From: Candidatus Avimonas merdigallinarum
Lineage (GTDB): Bacteria; Bacillota; Clostridia; Oscillospirales; Acutalibacteraceae
Direction: 5' to 3'
DNA length: 64,000 bases
Assembly (NCBI GenBank): GCA_904377855.1
Contig: CAJFGS010000004.1
Span: 696 to 64,695 of the forward strand
Shown here: piece after piece, positions 25,862 through 34,426 of the stretch
Layout of the letters: each line of letters begins with the position of its first letter
Position numbering within the stretch: position 1 is the first letter of the stretch
Notes under the pieces: model-generated
Database searches by the model: none
What the model was told of the DNA's origin: nothing
The model's input: only the letters and a program-made list of their open reading frames with translations
Made by a program: the position numbers and the translations under genes

Positions 25862-26497
25862 GTGCTGAACGGGCTGTGGGTAGGAATCATGCTCCTTTCC
25901 CTGGTCGCGGGGGCCGCGACCGGTCGGCTGGAGCAGGTGACCAACGCGCTGCTGGCGGGCGGCGGGGAGGCCATCCAGCTTTCCCTGACGCTGGGGGGAG
26001 CCATGTGCCTGTGGGGCGGGCTGATGCGGGTGGCGGAGAAGGGCGGGCTGACCACGCTACTGGCCCGGGCGATGGCCCCCCTGCTCCGTCTCCTTTTCCC
26101 CAAGCTGGATCCGGCGGGGCCGGCCTGCCGGGCCATCCTGATGAATATGGCGGCCAACCTGCTGGGGCTGGGCAACGCGGCGACGCCCTTCGGCCTCAAG
26201 GCGATGGCGGAGCTGGAAAAGGCTAACCCGGAGCCGGGGACCGCCTCCAACCACATGGTGGTGTTTGTGGTGCTGAATACCGCTTCGATTCAGTTAATCC
26301 CCACCACGGTTGCCACGCTGAGGCTCCGCTATGGGGCGGCCGCGCCGCTGGATATCCTCCCTGCGGTGTGGCTGACCTCGTTTGCCTCGGCTGCGGCGGC
26401 GGTGACGGCGGCGAAAATCCTGGGGAGCGGGGCGGGCCTTTCTCGACGGCGGCCACGGCCGAAGGCCCGGCGAGCCAGGGAAAAGGCCGCCGCGTGA
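25862..26497 (+). CDS. spmA: Spore maturation protein A
   Basis: 211-residue membrane protein. GGEAIQLSLTLGGAMCLWGG and ANLLGLGNAATPFGLKAM are characteristic of the SpmA/nucleoside-recognition fold, as are NTASIQLIPTTVATLR. In Bacillus SpmA and SpmB are needed for spore core dehydration, probably as a transporter pair. Start is GTG at 25862 behind CAGGAGGGAAT; upstream in-frame codons lack such a signal. The C-terminus ends in a basic tail. spmB follows 42 bases on. Confidence 0.9.
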   Translation: MLNGLWVGIMLLSLVAGAATGRLEQVTNALLAGGGEAIQLSLTLGGAMCLWGGLMRVAEKGGLTTLLARAMAPLLRLLFPKLDPAGPACRAILMNMAANLLGLGNAATPFGLKAMAELEKANPEPGTASNHMVVFVVLNTASIQLIPTTVATLRLRYGAAAPLDILPAVWLTSFASAAAAVTAAKILGSGAGLSRRRPRPKARRAREKAAA

Positions 26498-26539
26498 AGG
26501 GATGCTTTTTGGAAGAATGCGGGGAGCGGAAAGGGAGGG

Positions 26540-27076
26540 ATGACCCTGGATATCGCGGGGATTTTGGCAAGATGGGCCGTACCGGTTTTTGTGGCGGCGA
26601 TCCTGGTGGCCGGGCTGGTGAAAAAGGTGCCGGTTTTCGACGAATTTACCGTGGGGGCGGCGGACGGCCTGCGGTCCTGCGTCAAGGTGCTGCCCTCTCT
26701 GGTGGCGCTGCTCACGGCGGTTTCCATGCTGCGCGCCTCCGGCGCCATGGAGCTGCTGACCGCCGCCGTAGCGCCGCTGGCGCAGAAGCTGGGCTTCCCG
26801 GCCGAGGCGGTGCCGCTGGCCCTGCTGCGGCCCGTGTCGGGCAGCGGATCGCTGGCGATGCTGGAAAATGTTTACGCCACCTACGGCGTGGACACCCTGG
26901 TGGGACGGGTGGCGAGCGTCCTTCAGTCCTCCACCGAAACCACGTTTTACACCATCGCCGTATATTACGGCGCGGTGGGGGTGAAACGGACCCGGCACAC
27001 GCTGGGGGCCGCGGTCGCCGGCGATCTGTGCGGCATCGTCCTTTCTTCCCTGGCGGTGCGGATGCTGATGGGATAG
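26540..27076 (+). CDS. spmB: Spore maturation protein B
   Basis: 178-residue membrane protein with about five spans. VKVLPSLVALLTAVSMLRAS, LLRPVSGSGSLAMLENVYAT and SSTETTFYTIAVYYGAVGVK are the usual SpmB segments. Works with SpmA. ATG at 26540 follows GGAAAGGGAGG. Together they support an endospore-forming lineage, though presence does not prove sporulation. Confidence 0.92.
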   Translation: MTLDIAGILARWAVPVFVAAILVAGLVKKVPVFDEFTVGAADGLRSCVKVLPSLVALLTAVSMLRASGAMELLTAAVAPLAQKLGFPAEAVPLALLRPVSGSGSLAMLENVYATYGVDTLVGRVASVLQSSTETTFYTIAVYYGAVGVKRTRHTLGAAVAGDLCGIVLSSLAVRMLMG

Positions 27077-27094
27077 CCGGAGGCCGCCCTCGCC

Positions 27095-27123
27095 TTGACA
27101 GGGGTAGGGGCGGATGCTAAAAT
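27095..27123 (+). promoter_or_regulatory. feoAB promoter
   Basis: TTGACA (27095-27100), 17 bases, TAAAAT (27118-27123) with TGC just before it. No clear Fur box was seen. Confidence 0.75.
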
Positions 27124-27204
27124 ATATACGCTATTAGAGCGCCGCCGGTGCGGGCGGGAAGCCTCCCGCCGCGGGGCGGCCGTTTGGAGAAAAGGGGACG
27201 GGCC

Positions 27205-27531
27205 ATGAGCAGGACGGTCAACGACATGAAAATCGGCGAACGGGCGATTGTCGAAGGGCTCGGCTGTTCCGGGGCGCTACGCCGGCGGATCATCGACATG
27301 GGGATCACCCCCGGCGCGGTGGTGATCATGCGCAAGGCGGCGCCGATGGGGGATCCGCTGGAAATCAATGTCCGCGGGTATGAACTGAGCATCCGCCGTT
27401 CCGAGGCGAAGGAGATCACCATCCTCAGCGAAGAGGGGGGATCCCCGGCAGGGGATGACGCCGGGGACTCTCCGGCGCAGGCGCCGTCTAGCGGCAGGCA
27501 GCGCTGGTTCCGCCGGCGGGGGCGCGGCTGA
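27205..27531 (+). CDS. feoA: Ferrous iron transport protein FeoA
   Basis: 108 residues. The first 75 form the FeoA SH3-like domain: LGCSGALRRRIIDMGITPGA, VVIMRKAAPMGDPLEI, YELSIRRSEAKEI. It supports FeoB. A tail of about 30 residues rich in Gly, Pro and Arg (ending RWFRRRGRG) extends beyond the usual 75-80 residues. ATG at 27205 with GAGAAAAGGGG upstream. feoB follows after 63 bases. Confidence 0.92.
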   Translation: MSRTVNDMKIGERAIVEGLGCSGALRRRIIDMGITPGAVVIMRKAAPMGDPLEINVRGYELSIRRSEAKEITILSEEGGSPAGDDAGDSPAQAPSSGRQRWFRRRGRG

Positions 27532-27594
27532 ACGCAGGCGCGCTGAACGGATAAATTTGGCGGCAGGGCGGGGGATCGCCCTGTCCGGAAAGAG

Positions 27595-29775
27595 ATGGTC
27601 ACGGTGAGCCATACCTATGCCTTGGCGGGGAACCCGAACTGCGGGAAAACGACCCTGTTTAACGAACTGACCGGCTCGAACCAATATGTCGGCAACTGGC
27701 CCGGCGTTACGGTGGAAAAGAAGGAAGGCCGGCTGAAAACCCACGGGCAGGATGTCTCGGTGGTGGATCTGCCGGGGATTTACTCGCTTTCCCCCTATTC
27801 CGCCGAGGAACTGGTCACCCGCAACTTTGTGATAGAGGAAAACCCGGATGTCATCCTGGACGTGGTGGATGCCACCAACCTCGAACGCAACCTGTACCTC
27901 ACCCTCCAGCTGGCGGAACTGGGCCGGCCGCTGGTGGTGGCGCTCAACATGATGGACATGCTCAAAAGCCGGGGGCTGGAGATCGACACCCAGATGCTGG
28001 AGCATCTGCTCGGCCTGCCGGTGGTGCCGGTTTCCGCCAGCCGTGGGAAGGGCATCAAGGAACTGATTGAGCGGGCTTACCACGACGGGGTGGAACGCAG
28101 GGAAGGGGAGCCGGCTCCCTTTGACGAGCAAAGGCTTGCCCGGGAGGTGGACGAGCGGTATGGGGACAACCCCTATATCCGCCACCAGCTGCACGACCGG
28201 CGGGAGCATCACCCGCAGGAGTACCGCTCCACCTACGCAATCGACGGGATTTATGCCCCCGCGGTGATGGAGGCCATCCTCCGCATTGAGGATATCATCG
28301 AGCCGAAATGCCTGAAAAAGGGGATGGCCCTGCGCTGGTCGGCGGTAAAGATCATCGACGACGACCTGCCGACCATTGAGGCGCTGGAGCTCACCGAGGG
28401 CGAAGCGCACCTCATTGACGAGATCATCGGGGCGCTGGAGGAAAAATACGGCGAGCGGGATATGATCATCGCCGACCAGAAATATAAATTTATCTGCCGG
28501 GTATGCTCCCGCTGCGTCACCCGGCTGAAGGCGCCGGGGGAACTGACGGTTTCGGACCGGATCGACCGGATTGCCACCCACCGGATTTTTGCCCTGCCGC
28601 TGTTTATCGGGATTATGGCGCTGGTGTTTTTCATCACCTTCGGGCCGCTGGGCACCTGGATGACCGACGGGCTGGACGCGCTGATTTCGGACCGCTTCAC
28701 CCCCTGGGTGCGCGGGGCGCTGGAGGGCGCGGGCGCTTCCGCCTGGGCGGTCAGCCTGGTGTGCGACGGGGCGATCGCCGGCGTGGGGTCGATTGTCTCC
28801 TTCTTCCCGCAGATCCTGCTGCTTTTCCTGTTTTTGTCGGTGCTGGAGGACAGCGGGTACATGGCCCGCGCCGCCTTTATCATGGACAAGCTGCTGCATA
28901 AGACCGGGCTTTCGGGGCGCTCGTTTGTGCCGATGCTGATGGGCTTCGGCTGTTCGGTGCCCGGCGTCATGGCCGCCCGCACCCTGGAAAACGAGCGGGA
29001 CCGGCGGATGACCATTATGCTCACCCCCTTCATGTCCTGCAGCGCGAAAATGCCGGTGTACGCCCTGTTCATCGCCGCCTTTTTCCCCAACCACCGCGGG
29101 CTGGTGGTCTGCGGGATTTATTTCACCGGCGTGATTGTCGCCATCCTGGTGGCCATGGTGCTGCGCAAGACGGTGCTCAAGGGCGGGCACGCCCCCTTCG
29201 TTATGGAACTGCCGCCCTACCGCCTCCCCACCCTGAAGACCCTGTGGATGCATATGTACGAGCGGGTGAAGGATTTTGCGGTGCGGGCCGGGACCATCCT
29301 GCTGGCGGCTTCCATCGTCATCTGGTTCCTCCGCTCGTTTGACCTGCATCTGACCATGCTCACCCCCGAGCAGAGCGGGCAGAGCATCCTGGCTTCGATT
29401 GGGCGGGTAATCGCCCCGCTGTTCATCCCCCTCGGCTTCGGCTTCTGGCAGGCGTCGGTGGCGCTGGTGTCCGGCTTTGTCGCGAAGGAAGCGGTGGTCG
29501 GCACCCTGAGCATCCTGTACAACACCTCCACCGACGCGGCAATGAGCGCCGCCCTGCAAAGCGTGTTCACCCCGGTGTCCGCGCTGTCCTTCCTGGTGTT
29601 TGTGCTGCTGTACATGCCCTGCGTGGCGGCCTTTTCCGCCATCCGCCGGGAGATGAATTCCACCAAGTGGGCGATCGGCACCGTGGCGATGCAGACCGGC
29701 GTGGCCTGGGTGGTTTCCTTCCTGGTATATCAGTTCGGCACCCTGGCGGTGAATCTGGTCGGGGCGCTGGGATGA
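27595..29775 (+). CDS. feoB: Ferrous iron transport protein FeoB
   Basis: 726-residue Fe(II) transporter with an N-terminal GTPase: P-loop GNPNCGKT (12-19), the switch segment YVGNWPGVTVEKKEG, DLPG, and NMMD as the base-recognition motif. The membrane part holds two Gate domains (GFGCSVPGVMAART and FVAKEAVVGTLSILY) and the signature MSCSAKMPVY. Full length. Start ATG at 27595 with GGAAAGAG nearby; a GTG three codons later is an alternative. Confidence 0.96.
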   Translation: MVTVSHTYALAGNPNCGKTTLFNELTGSNQYVGNWPGVTVEKKEGRLKTHGQDVSVVDLPGIYSLSPYSAEELVTRNFVIEENPDVILDVVDATNLERNLYLTLQLAELGRPLVVALNMMDMLKSRGLEIDTQMLEHLLGLPVVPVSASRGKGIKELIERAYHDGVERREGEPAPFDEQRLAREVDERYGDNPYIRHQLHDRREHHPQEYRSTYAIDGIYAPAVMEAILRIEDIIEPKCLKKGMALRWSAVKIIDDDLPTIEALELTEGEAHLIDEIIGALEEKYGERDMIIADQKYKFICRVCSRCVTRLKAPGELTVSDRIDRIATHRIFALPLFIGIMALVFFITFGPLGTWMTDGLDALISDRFTPWVRGALEGAGASAWAVSLVCDGAIAGVGSIVSFFPQILLLFLFLSVLEDSGYMARAAFIMDKLLHKTGLSGRSFVPMLMGFGCSVPGVMAARTLENERDRRMTIMLTPFMSCSAKMPVYALFIAAFFPNHRGLVVCGIYFTGVIVAILVAMVLRKTVLKGGHAPFVMELPPYRLPTLKTLWMHMYERVKDFAVRAGTILLAASIVIWFLRSFDLHLTMLTPEQSGQSILASIGRVIAPLFIPLGFGFWQASVALVSGFVAKEAVVGTLSILYNTSTDAAMSAALQSVFTPVSALSFLVFVLLYMPCVAAFSAIRREMNSTKWAIGTVAMQTGVAWVVSFLVYQFGTLAVNLVGALG

Positions 29776-29810
29776 AGAGGATGGCCTTCTCCCCGCAAAG
29801 AACATATCCT

Positions 29811-29862
29811 GGACAAACGAACCCGGGCCCTGCCGACTGGCAGGGCCCGGGTTCGTTTGTCC
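29811..29862. terminator. Perfect 24-bp hairpin between feoB and DUF1893 gene
   Basis: GGACAAACGAACCCGGGCCC continuing TGCC (29811-29834) pairs without mismatch with 29839-29862 around loop GACT. No T-tract on either strand. Convergent position suggests a bidirectional transcription block, but it is longer than an ordinary terminator. Confidence 0.6.
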
Positions 29863-29904
29863 GTAAGGGACAGGCCGCCGGGCGGAAGGGGCCGCGCCGG
29901 CGGG

Positions 29905-30315
29905 CTATTTTACCGCTTGCCCTAATATGGCAAACGCTTCGGCCGGGTCGTCCACCCCGGCGACCAGCGTTTCCATCGGGCAGCGTCCCGTGCGGTCCCG
30001 GTTGACGATAAACGGCACCAGCCGCCCGTATTCCACTTCCACGCCCGCCTTTTGGAAGACCGCCAGGGCCAATTCGCTCAGGACGCCCGCATACACCGCC
30101 CGGATTCCGCCGTATACGAACAGCAGCGCCGCCGCCTTGCCGATTACCCGGTCGGCTGCCCGCCCGCCCCGGCAGAAGTGCGGATCCTCCCTCAGCCAGG
30201 TAACCAGGGGGCGGATGCCCCGCGCCTGCGAGCGGTACAGCGTGTCCTCCCGGGAAACGATGCAGGTCAGGTGTTCTTTCTCCAGGCGTTCCCGGAGCGT
30301 TTTAATCTCTTCCAT
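29905..30315 (-). CDS. DUF1893 family protein
   Basis: 136 residues. LTCIVSREDTLYRSQARGIR, ADRVIGKAAALLFVYGGIRA and RDRTGRCPMETLV match the DUF1893 family, which has a cytidine-deaminase-like fold. Function unknown. Its first codons overlap the end of the upstream S-subunit gene by 14 bases, so the two are translated together. Confidence 0.85.
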   Translation of the reverse strand: MEEIKTLRERLEKEHLTCIVSREDTLYRSQARGIRPLVTWLREDPHFCRGGRAADRVIGKAAALLFVYGGIRAVYAGVLSELALAVFQKAGVEVEYGRLVPFIVNRDRTGRCPMETLVAGVDDPAEAFAILGQAVK

Positions 30316-30874
30316 ATAATACCCCGCTTTTTTTCAGCGCCGTCACCAGCACAGGGATTACAAGGAGCTGCATCAGGATGCCCGGAAGCCCGGTCACTGC
30401 TGCGCCTCCCACCACGCCGAGCACGGCGGGCAGCAGCGGGCCGCTGACGCCGGGATACGGGACGCCGAGCAGCCCGATTCCCGCCAGCAGGGCCAGGGCG
30501 TTCACCACCCGGCCGGCCAGCATCGCCAGTGCTAGGCTGGGCATGAGCGGCAGCTTCTGATAAAACAGCCCGGTGAACAGCCCGTAAGCGGTCAGTTCAA
30601 ACAGCATGAAAAACAGGGTGGGCGGCGCGGGCATCCCGCTGACCAGGAAGCTCGCCAGCGGGAGCAGCAGGCCGATCAGGGCGCCGAGCATCGGGCCGAG
30701 CAGCAACCCGCCCATGAGCACCGCGATATGCAGCGGGAGGAACACCTTCCCCATCGCCGGCCCGCCCACGGCGTGGAACAGCTGCGGGAGGATCACGCCG
30801 ATGGCAAGCAGCATCCCCGCGCATACCGCCTGGCGGAGGTTGACTGTATAAAAACGCGTTTTCTGTTCCGTCAT
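30302..30874 (-). CDS. ECF-transporter S-component-like membrane protein
   Basis: 190 residues with about six hydrophobic segments. The start TVNLRQAVCAGMLLAIGVIL and the segment PLHIAVLMGGLLLGPMLGAL resemble ECF-type vitamin-uptake substrate subunits. The AxxxA-type helix that contacts the T subunit is plausible in the first span but I cannot fix the substrate. No ATPase or T subunit is adjacent. Overlaps the DUF1893 gene, with which it is commonly co-transcribed here. Confidence 0.75.
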   Translation of the reverse strand: MTEQKTRFYTVNLRQAVCAGMLLAIGVILPQLFHAVGGPAMGKVFLPLHIAVLMGGLLLGPMLGALIGLLLPLASFLVSGMPAPPTLFFMLFELTAYGLFTGLFYQKLPLMPSLALAMLAGRVVNALALLAGIGLLGVPYPGVSGPLLPAVLGVVGGAAVTGLPGILMQLLVIPVLVTALKKSGVLYGRD

Positions 30875-30918
30875 AGAAAAAACCTTTCCAAAGAGTCGGA
30901 TTTCCGGCGGCGGGGGGC

Positions 30919-32025
30919 TTATTCGGCGAAGGCCGCCTGCACCTCCGCCATCATTGCGCTGATTTCAATATGCTGGGGGCATTTTTTCTCGCACCGGCGG
31001 CAGGCGCGGCACAGGTCGGCCTTCCCGCTGATCTCCGCATAAAAGGCCTTGGCCGCGTCCTTGCCGTGGGATATCGTGCGATTGTACCCTTCAAAGACCC
31101 GGGGGATCTCCACGCCGAAGGGGCAGGGCATGCAGTACTGGCATTTGGTGCAGGGGACCAGGGCGGCGGTGTCGTACACCCGCTTGGCTTCGCGGAGCAT
31201 CGCCAGTTCCGCTTCGCCGAGCATCCCGGCCCGGGCGCGGTCGGCATAGGCGAGGTTGTCCCGCACCTGCTGCATGCTGCTCATCCCGCTGAGGAGCAGG
31301 GTGACCTCCGGCCGGTTCCACAGGAAGTCGAGCGCCCATTCCACCGGCGTTTTGGACGGATCCAGCGCCGCCTGCACCCCCCGCGGGGGAGCCGCCAGCC
31401 GCCCGCCGAGCAGCGGCTCCATGATCACCACGCCCAACCCCTTGGACGCGGCGTACTCCAGGCCGCGGATCCCCGCCTGGTAGTCCAGCCCGATGTAATT
31501 GAGCTGGATCTGGCAGAATTCCCAGCCATCGTATTCGTCCAGGATCTGCTGGAAGGCTTCGTAATCATCGTGGAAGGAAAAGCCGATATGCCGGATCCGC
31601 CCGTCCCGCTTGGCCTGCTCCATCTTCTCCGGCAGGCGGAGGCGCTTGGCCTTTTCCCACTCGCCCCGGTTGAGGGCGTGCATGAGGTAGAAATCCACCG
31701 TCTCCACCTCCAGCCGCTCCAGCTGGGTGGAAAGGAACCGCTCAAAGTCCTCCTCCTTCTCCACAAGGTAGAGAGGGAGCTTGGTGGCAATATGGACCTT
31801 TTCCCGGTAGCCGTCCTTGAGCGCTTTCCCTACAATTTTTTCGCTTTCCCCATCGTGATAAAAATACGCCGTATCGATATACGTCAGCCCTTCGTCCACC
31901 GCATGGCGCATCATGGCGACGGCTTCCTCCACGTCTACCTTCCCGTCCTTGCTTGGGAAACGCATGGCGCCGAAGCCCAGCACCGATACCGTCTCCCCGG
32001 TTTTCCCAAACCGCCGGTACTGCAT
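30919..32025 (-). CDS. Aldo/keto reductase with [4Fe-4S] ferredoxin motif
   Basis: 368 residues. The N-terminal TIM barrel has MQYRRFGKTGETVSVLGFGA, then DTAYFYHDGESE with the catalytic tyrosine, and ATKLPLYL. The C-terminal part has CTKCQYCMPCPFG and CRACRRCEKKCPQHIEIS, giving one cluster-type ferredoxin domain. Such proteins are common oxidoreductases in anaerobes, with unknown substrate. Start ATG at 32025 has AAAGGGTGAGGAC upstream; a longer upstream frame has no signal. Confidence 0.9.
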   Translation of the reverse strand: MQYRRFGKTGETVSVLGFGAMRFPSKDGKVDVEEAVAMMRHAVDEGLTYIDTAYFYHDGESEKIVGKALKDGYREKVHIATKLPLYLVEKEEDFERFLSTQLERLEVETVDFYLMHALNRGEWEKAKRLRLPEKMEQAKRDGRIRHIGFSFHDDYEAFQQILDEYDGWEFCQIQLNYIGLDYQAGIRGLEYAASKGLGVVIMEPLLGGRLAAPPRGVQAALDPSKTPVEWALDFLWNRPEVTLLLSGMSSMQQVRDNLAYADRARAGMLGEAELAMLREAKRVYDTAALVPCTKCQYCMPCPFGVEIPRVFEGYNRTISHGKDAAKAFYAEISGKADLCRACRRCEKKCPQHIEISAMMAEVQAAFAE

Positions 32026-32174
32026 CGTCCTCACCCTTTCGAATCCAATCCCCGGGATGGCCTGCCCCGCCCGCGGGGGAGGCGCCCGGGAATCCGTTTC
32101 CCTTAGGATAGCATGTTTTGGCCGGGAATTCAATGGGAACCGGTCCCGGGCAAAGGGACGGGATTCAAAAAAGG

Positions 32175-32204
32175 AGCCGCCGCAAAAGAAACTTTGCGGC
32201 GGCT
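32175..32204 (-). terminator. Terminator of the PH-domain operon
   Basis: AGCCGCCGCAAA / TTTGCGGCGGCT (12 pairs, 6-base loop) followed on the minus strand by CC and a run of T. Confidence 0.85.
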
Positions 32205-32243
32205 TTCCGTATTTTTGGCGTATCCTTCCGGCAGAAGGGGAAG

Positions 32244-33635
32244 CTATTTCCGCAGGGGGGCGTCCATCTCCATGAGGCGCTGGGCCAGCATAACGGCCGG
32301 CTCGTAGGGGAGGGCGCGCACCCGGTGCCGCCGGCGCTTTTCCCCAAAGCAGCGCAGCTCCACCGTGCAGGTCCCGTTGCGCTGCTCCCAGGGGTCGCGG
32401 GTAATCATCAGGCAGTCGGCCACTTCGCAGGGGACGTGGATTTCATACAGCGCCAGGCCGCGGGGATACCGCATGGTGACCGCGCCCCGCCCCACCCCGA
32501 AGCCGGCGCGGAAGTACCCGGCCAGCCGGATGGAAAGCCACCATGCCCCGCCGAGGAACAGGACGGCGGCCAGCGTCCCCCACACCCCGCCGAAGGTCAG
32601 GGGGACAACGCTCCCCGCCGCCAGCAGGAGGGGCGGCCAGACATACCGCCACAGCGCGCGCTTCACCGGGCGGAGGGAACCGGCGCAGATCGGGTATTCG
32701 GGCAGGAGGGTGTCCAGCGCCGCGCAGAGCTCCTTCGGGCGGGCGGCGGGGATGATGAGGGGCCGCGCCCCTTTTTCCCTCCCGTAGCCGGCAGCCGTGA
32801 TGGTGACGGTGTGCAGGCCGAACAGGCGCATAAACAGGGTCTGGCGGACTTCCAGCGCGGTGACCCGGCTGCAGTCGATATAGACGTCCCGGCGGGTCAG
32901 CAGCCCGGAGGTCACGTGCAGCTGCTCCCCGTCCCGCCGGGCGTAGAAGCCGGCCGTCCTGGTAAAGGTGTGGATAAAGGCGTACGCCCACCCGAGCACC
33001 AGGATATTGGTGACGGTGTTGAAAAGGGGAGGCAGCCCGGCCGACAGCAGGCGGTCCATGAGATTGTATACCTCGCCGGTCATCTCCCGGCCGAGGATCT
33101 GCCCGGCCTGCCGCACCGCCGGGGCCAGGGTGAGCAGGCCCAGCGCGGCGTTGGAGCTGGAGGCGGACATCACGGCGACGGGGAAGGCGCGGGCCGCATA
33201 CCGCCGGCAGCGCTTGGGGGCCGCCCCCTCCATGAGGACGCCGCGGGTGGCCGAAGCGGGGAGGTACAGCGTCGCGTCCGCCCGCCGGCGCAGGCCGGCG
33301 GTGTTCACCCGGATCCGCCGCCCGCCCGCCAGCCACATCAGGGGGGTGCGCTCCATCTCCACCGACGCGGCGTCGTCGGCGGAGATCCGCAGGGTGCGGC
33401 GGTACACCAGCCCCTGCCGCAGCGTCAGCCCGCGGTGCAGGGAATACCGCGCCCGTTTCCATTTGGCGACCGAATAGCCAATGAGCAGGGCGGCAAAGGC
33501 CACGTCCCGCAGGGAAGCGAGCAGGATGGAGACGACATCCCGCGGGGAAAAAATCACCCGCAGCACGGGCAAGAGGAAAAGGAGGATCCATTTTTTCGAA
33601 TCATAGAAGCAGTAAAGGGGGTGGGGACGGAACAT
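32244..33635 (-). CDS. Bacterial PH-domain membrane protein (YdbT-like)
   Basis: 463 residues. Two to three membrane regions (near residues 15-55, about 165-215, 300-345) alternate with bacterial PH domains (bPH2/DUF304): ARYSLHRGLTLRQGLVYRRT, DGEQLHVTSGLLTRRDVYID and YPRGLALYEIHVPCEVADCL. This is the YdbT layout with about three PH modules. The smaller YdbS-like gene lies 29 bases upstream, as in Bacillus. The pair is linked in some species to envelope stress, but no activity can be inferred. Confidence 0.8.
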   Translation of the reverse strand: MFRPHPLYCFYDSKKWILLFLLPVLRVIFSPRDVVSILLASLRDVAFAALLIGYSVAKWKRARYSLHRGLTLRQGLVYRRTLRISADDAASVEMERTPLMWLAGGRRIRVNTAGLRRRADATLYLPASATRGVLMEGAAPKRCRRYAARAFPVAVMSASSSNAALGLLTLAPAVRQAGQILGREMTGEVYNLMDRLLSAGLPPLFNTVTNILVLGWAYAFIHTFTRTAGFYARRDGEQLHVTSGLLTRRDVYIDCSRVTALEVRQTLFMRLFGLHTVTITAAGYGREKGARPLIIPAARPKELCAALDTLLPEYPICAGSLRPVKRALWRYVWPPLLLAAGSVVPLTFGGVWGTLAAVLFLGGAWWLSIRLAGYFRAGFGVGRGAVTMRYPRGLALYEIHVPCEVADCLMITRDPWEQRNGTCTVELRCFGEKRRRHRVRALPYEPAVMLAQRLMEMDAPLRK

Positions 33636-33664
33636 GGACGGTGCTCCTTTGAAGCCGGGCCGTC

Positions 33665-34144
33665 TTACCGGCCGGCGGGATCGGCGGAAGGGCCGGGCTC
33701 TCCGGAAGAGGACGCGGCTTCCAGCGCCTGGGAAAGCTGCTCCGCCTCGTCCTCCGGCAGAAGGGGGAGGAGGACCGTGCCGCCGGCAAAGCGGAGCACT
33801 ACCGTCCGGCAGTGCAGCCGCCGCTGCAGGGGGGTGGAGCCCGACTCCACCGTGCGCAGGGCGGAGGCGGGGATGTAAACCTCCCGCTTCCAGAGCACCC
33901 CTTTCTCCGCCCGCACGGCCACCCCGTCAAAGGTCCCGTGCAGGGAGGCGGCGTACCGCGGCGGATACCAGAGCGCGCCGGCTACCGTCGCAGCCCCGGC
34001 CAGCCCGGCAAGGAAGAGCAGCCAGGGGGTAAACAGCCCGGCCAGGCAGCCGGCCAGCCCCGTTGCCAGGATCCCGCCGGCGGCGATCCATAATGCGAAT
34101 ACGGTCTCCCCGTTTTTGTTGGCGGCAAAGGCGAGCGGGGGCAT
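33665..34144 (-). CDS. Bacterial PH-domain membrane protein (YdbS-like)
   Basis: 159 residues: two hydrophobic segments (about 17-36 and 40-60), then one PH domain with GTFDGVAVRAEKGVLWKREV and YIPASALRTVESGSTPLQRR. The C-terminal 20 residues are Ser/Gly/Pro-rich. Start ATG at 34144 with GGGGAGG seven bases upstream; the adjacent GTG is also possible. Forms an operon with the YdbT-like gene. Confidence 0.8.
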   Translation of the reverse strand: MPPLAFAANKNGETVFALWIAAGGILATGLAGCLAGLFTPWLLFLAGLAGAATVAGALWYPPRYAASLHGTFDGVAVRAEKGVLWKREVYIPASALRTVESGSTPLQRRLHCRTVVLRFAGGTVLLPLLPEDEAEQLSQALEAASSSGEPGPSADPAGR

Positions 34145-34204
34145 CACGATTCCTCCCCGGAAACCAGTCGTTTCCTTTTATCCTTTCCATTCCATTATAT
34201 GCAA

Positions 34205-34233
34205 TGCGGGCCGCAGTATACTTGCGGCCCGCA
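34205..34233. promoter_or_regulatory. Perfect inverted repeat near the PH-operon promoter
   Basis: TGCGGGCCGCA / TGCGGCCCGCA, 11 pairs, loop GTATACT. A TATAAT on the minus strand (34194-34199) lies just downstream of it, so it may be an operator. Confidence 0.35.
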
Positions 34234-34285
34234 GAAACGGCGTTTTTTCGAGGGAGGCGGGCGTCTCTGGATGCAGCGCAACCGC

Positions 34286-34314
34286 TTGCATTGCCGCCCG
34301 GGATATGCTATACT
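34286..34314 (+). promoter_or_regulatory. Orphan promoter driving the small RNA candidate
   Basis: TTGCAT (34286-34291), 17 bases, TATACT (34309-34314), with an extended -10 TGC. It points away from any annotated plus-strand gene. Confidence 0.65.
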
Positions 34315-34320
34315 GTTTCC

Positions 34321-34403
34321 CGAATATACCGGCCCGCTTTTGCGGGCGCTGCCTGTATCCACAGTGGGAGACCTCTATCCTTGCCCCCTGTGGATTTTGT
34401 TTT
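34321..34403 (+). ncRNA. Candidate small RNA of about 83 nt
   Basis: It begins about 7 bases after an extended -10 promoter and ends in an intrinsic terminator: ATCCACAG-GGG pairs with CCC-CTGTGGAT (34357-34395), followed by TTTTGTTTT. An upstream hairpin GCCCGC-TTTT-GCGGGC sits at 34332-34347. There is no open frame with a ribosome binding site. Both neighbours are on the minus strand, so the terminator serves no annotated gene. I do not recognise it as 6S, SRP, tmRNA or a known riboswitch. Confidence 0.6.
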
Positions 34404-34426
34404 ATGGGACGCCTTTTTCCCACGCC

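Noticed and set aside
27277..29805. Minus-strand open frame of 842 codons opposite feoB
   Set aside because: Antisense to feoB, His/Gly/Arg-rich without any motif.
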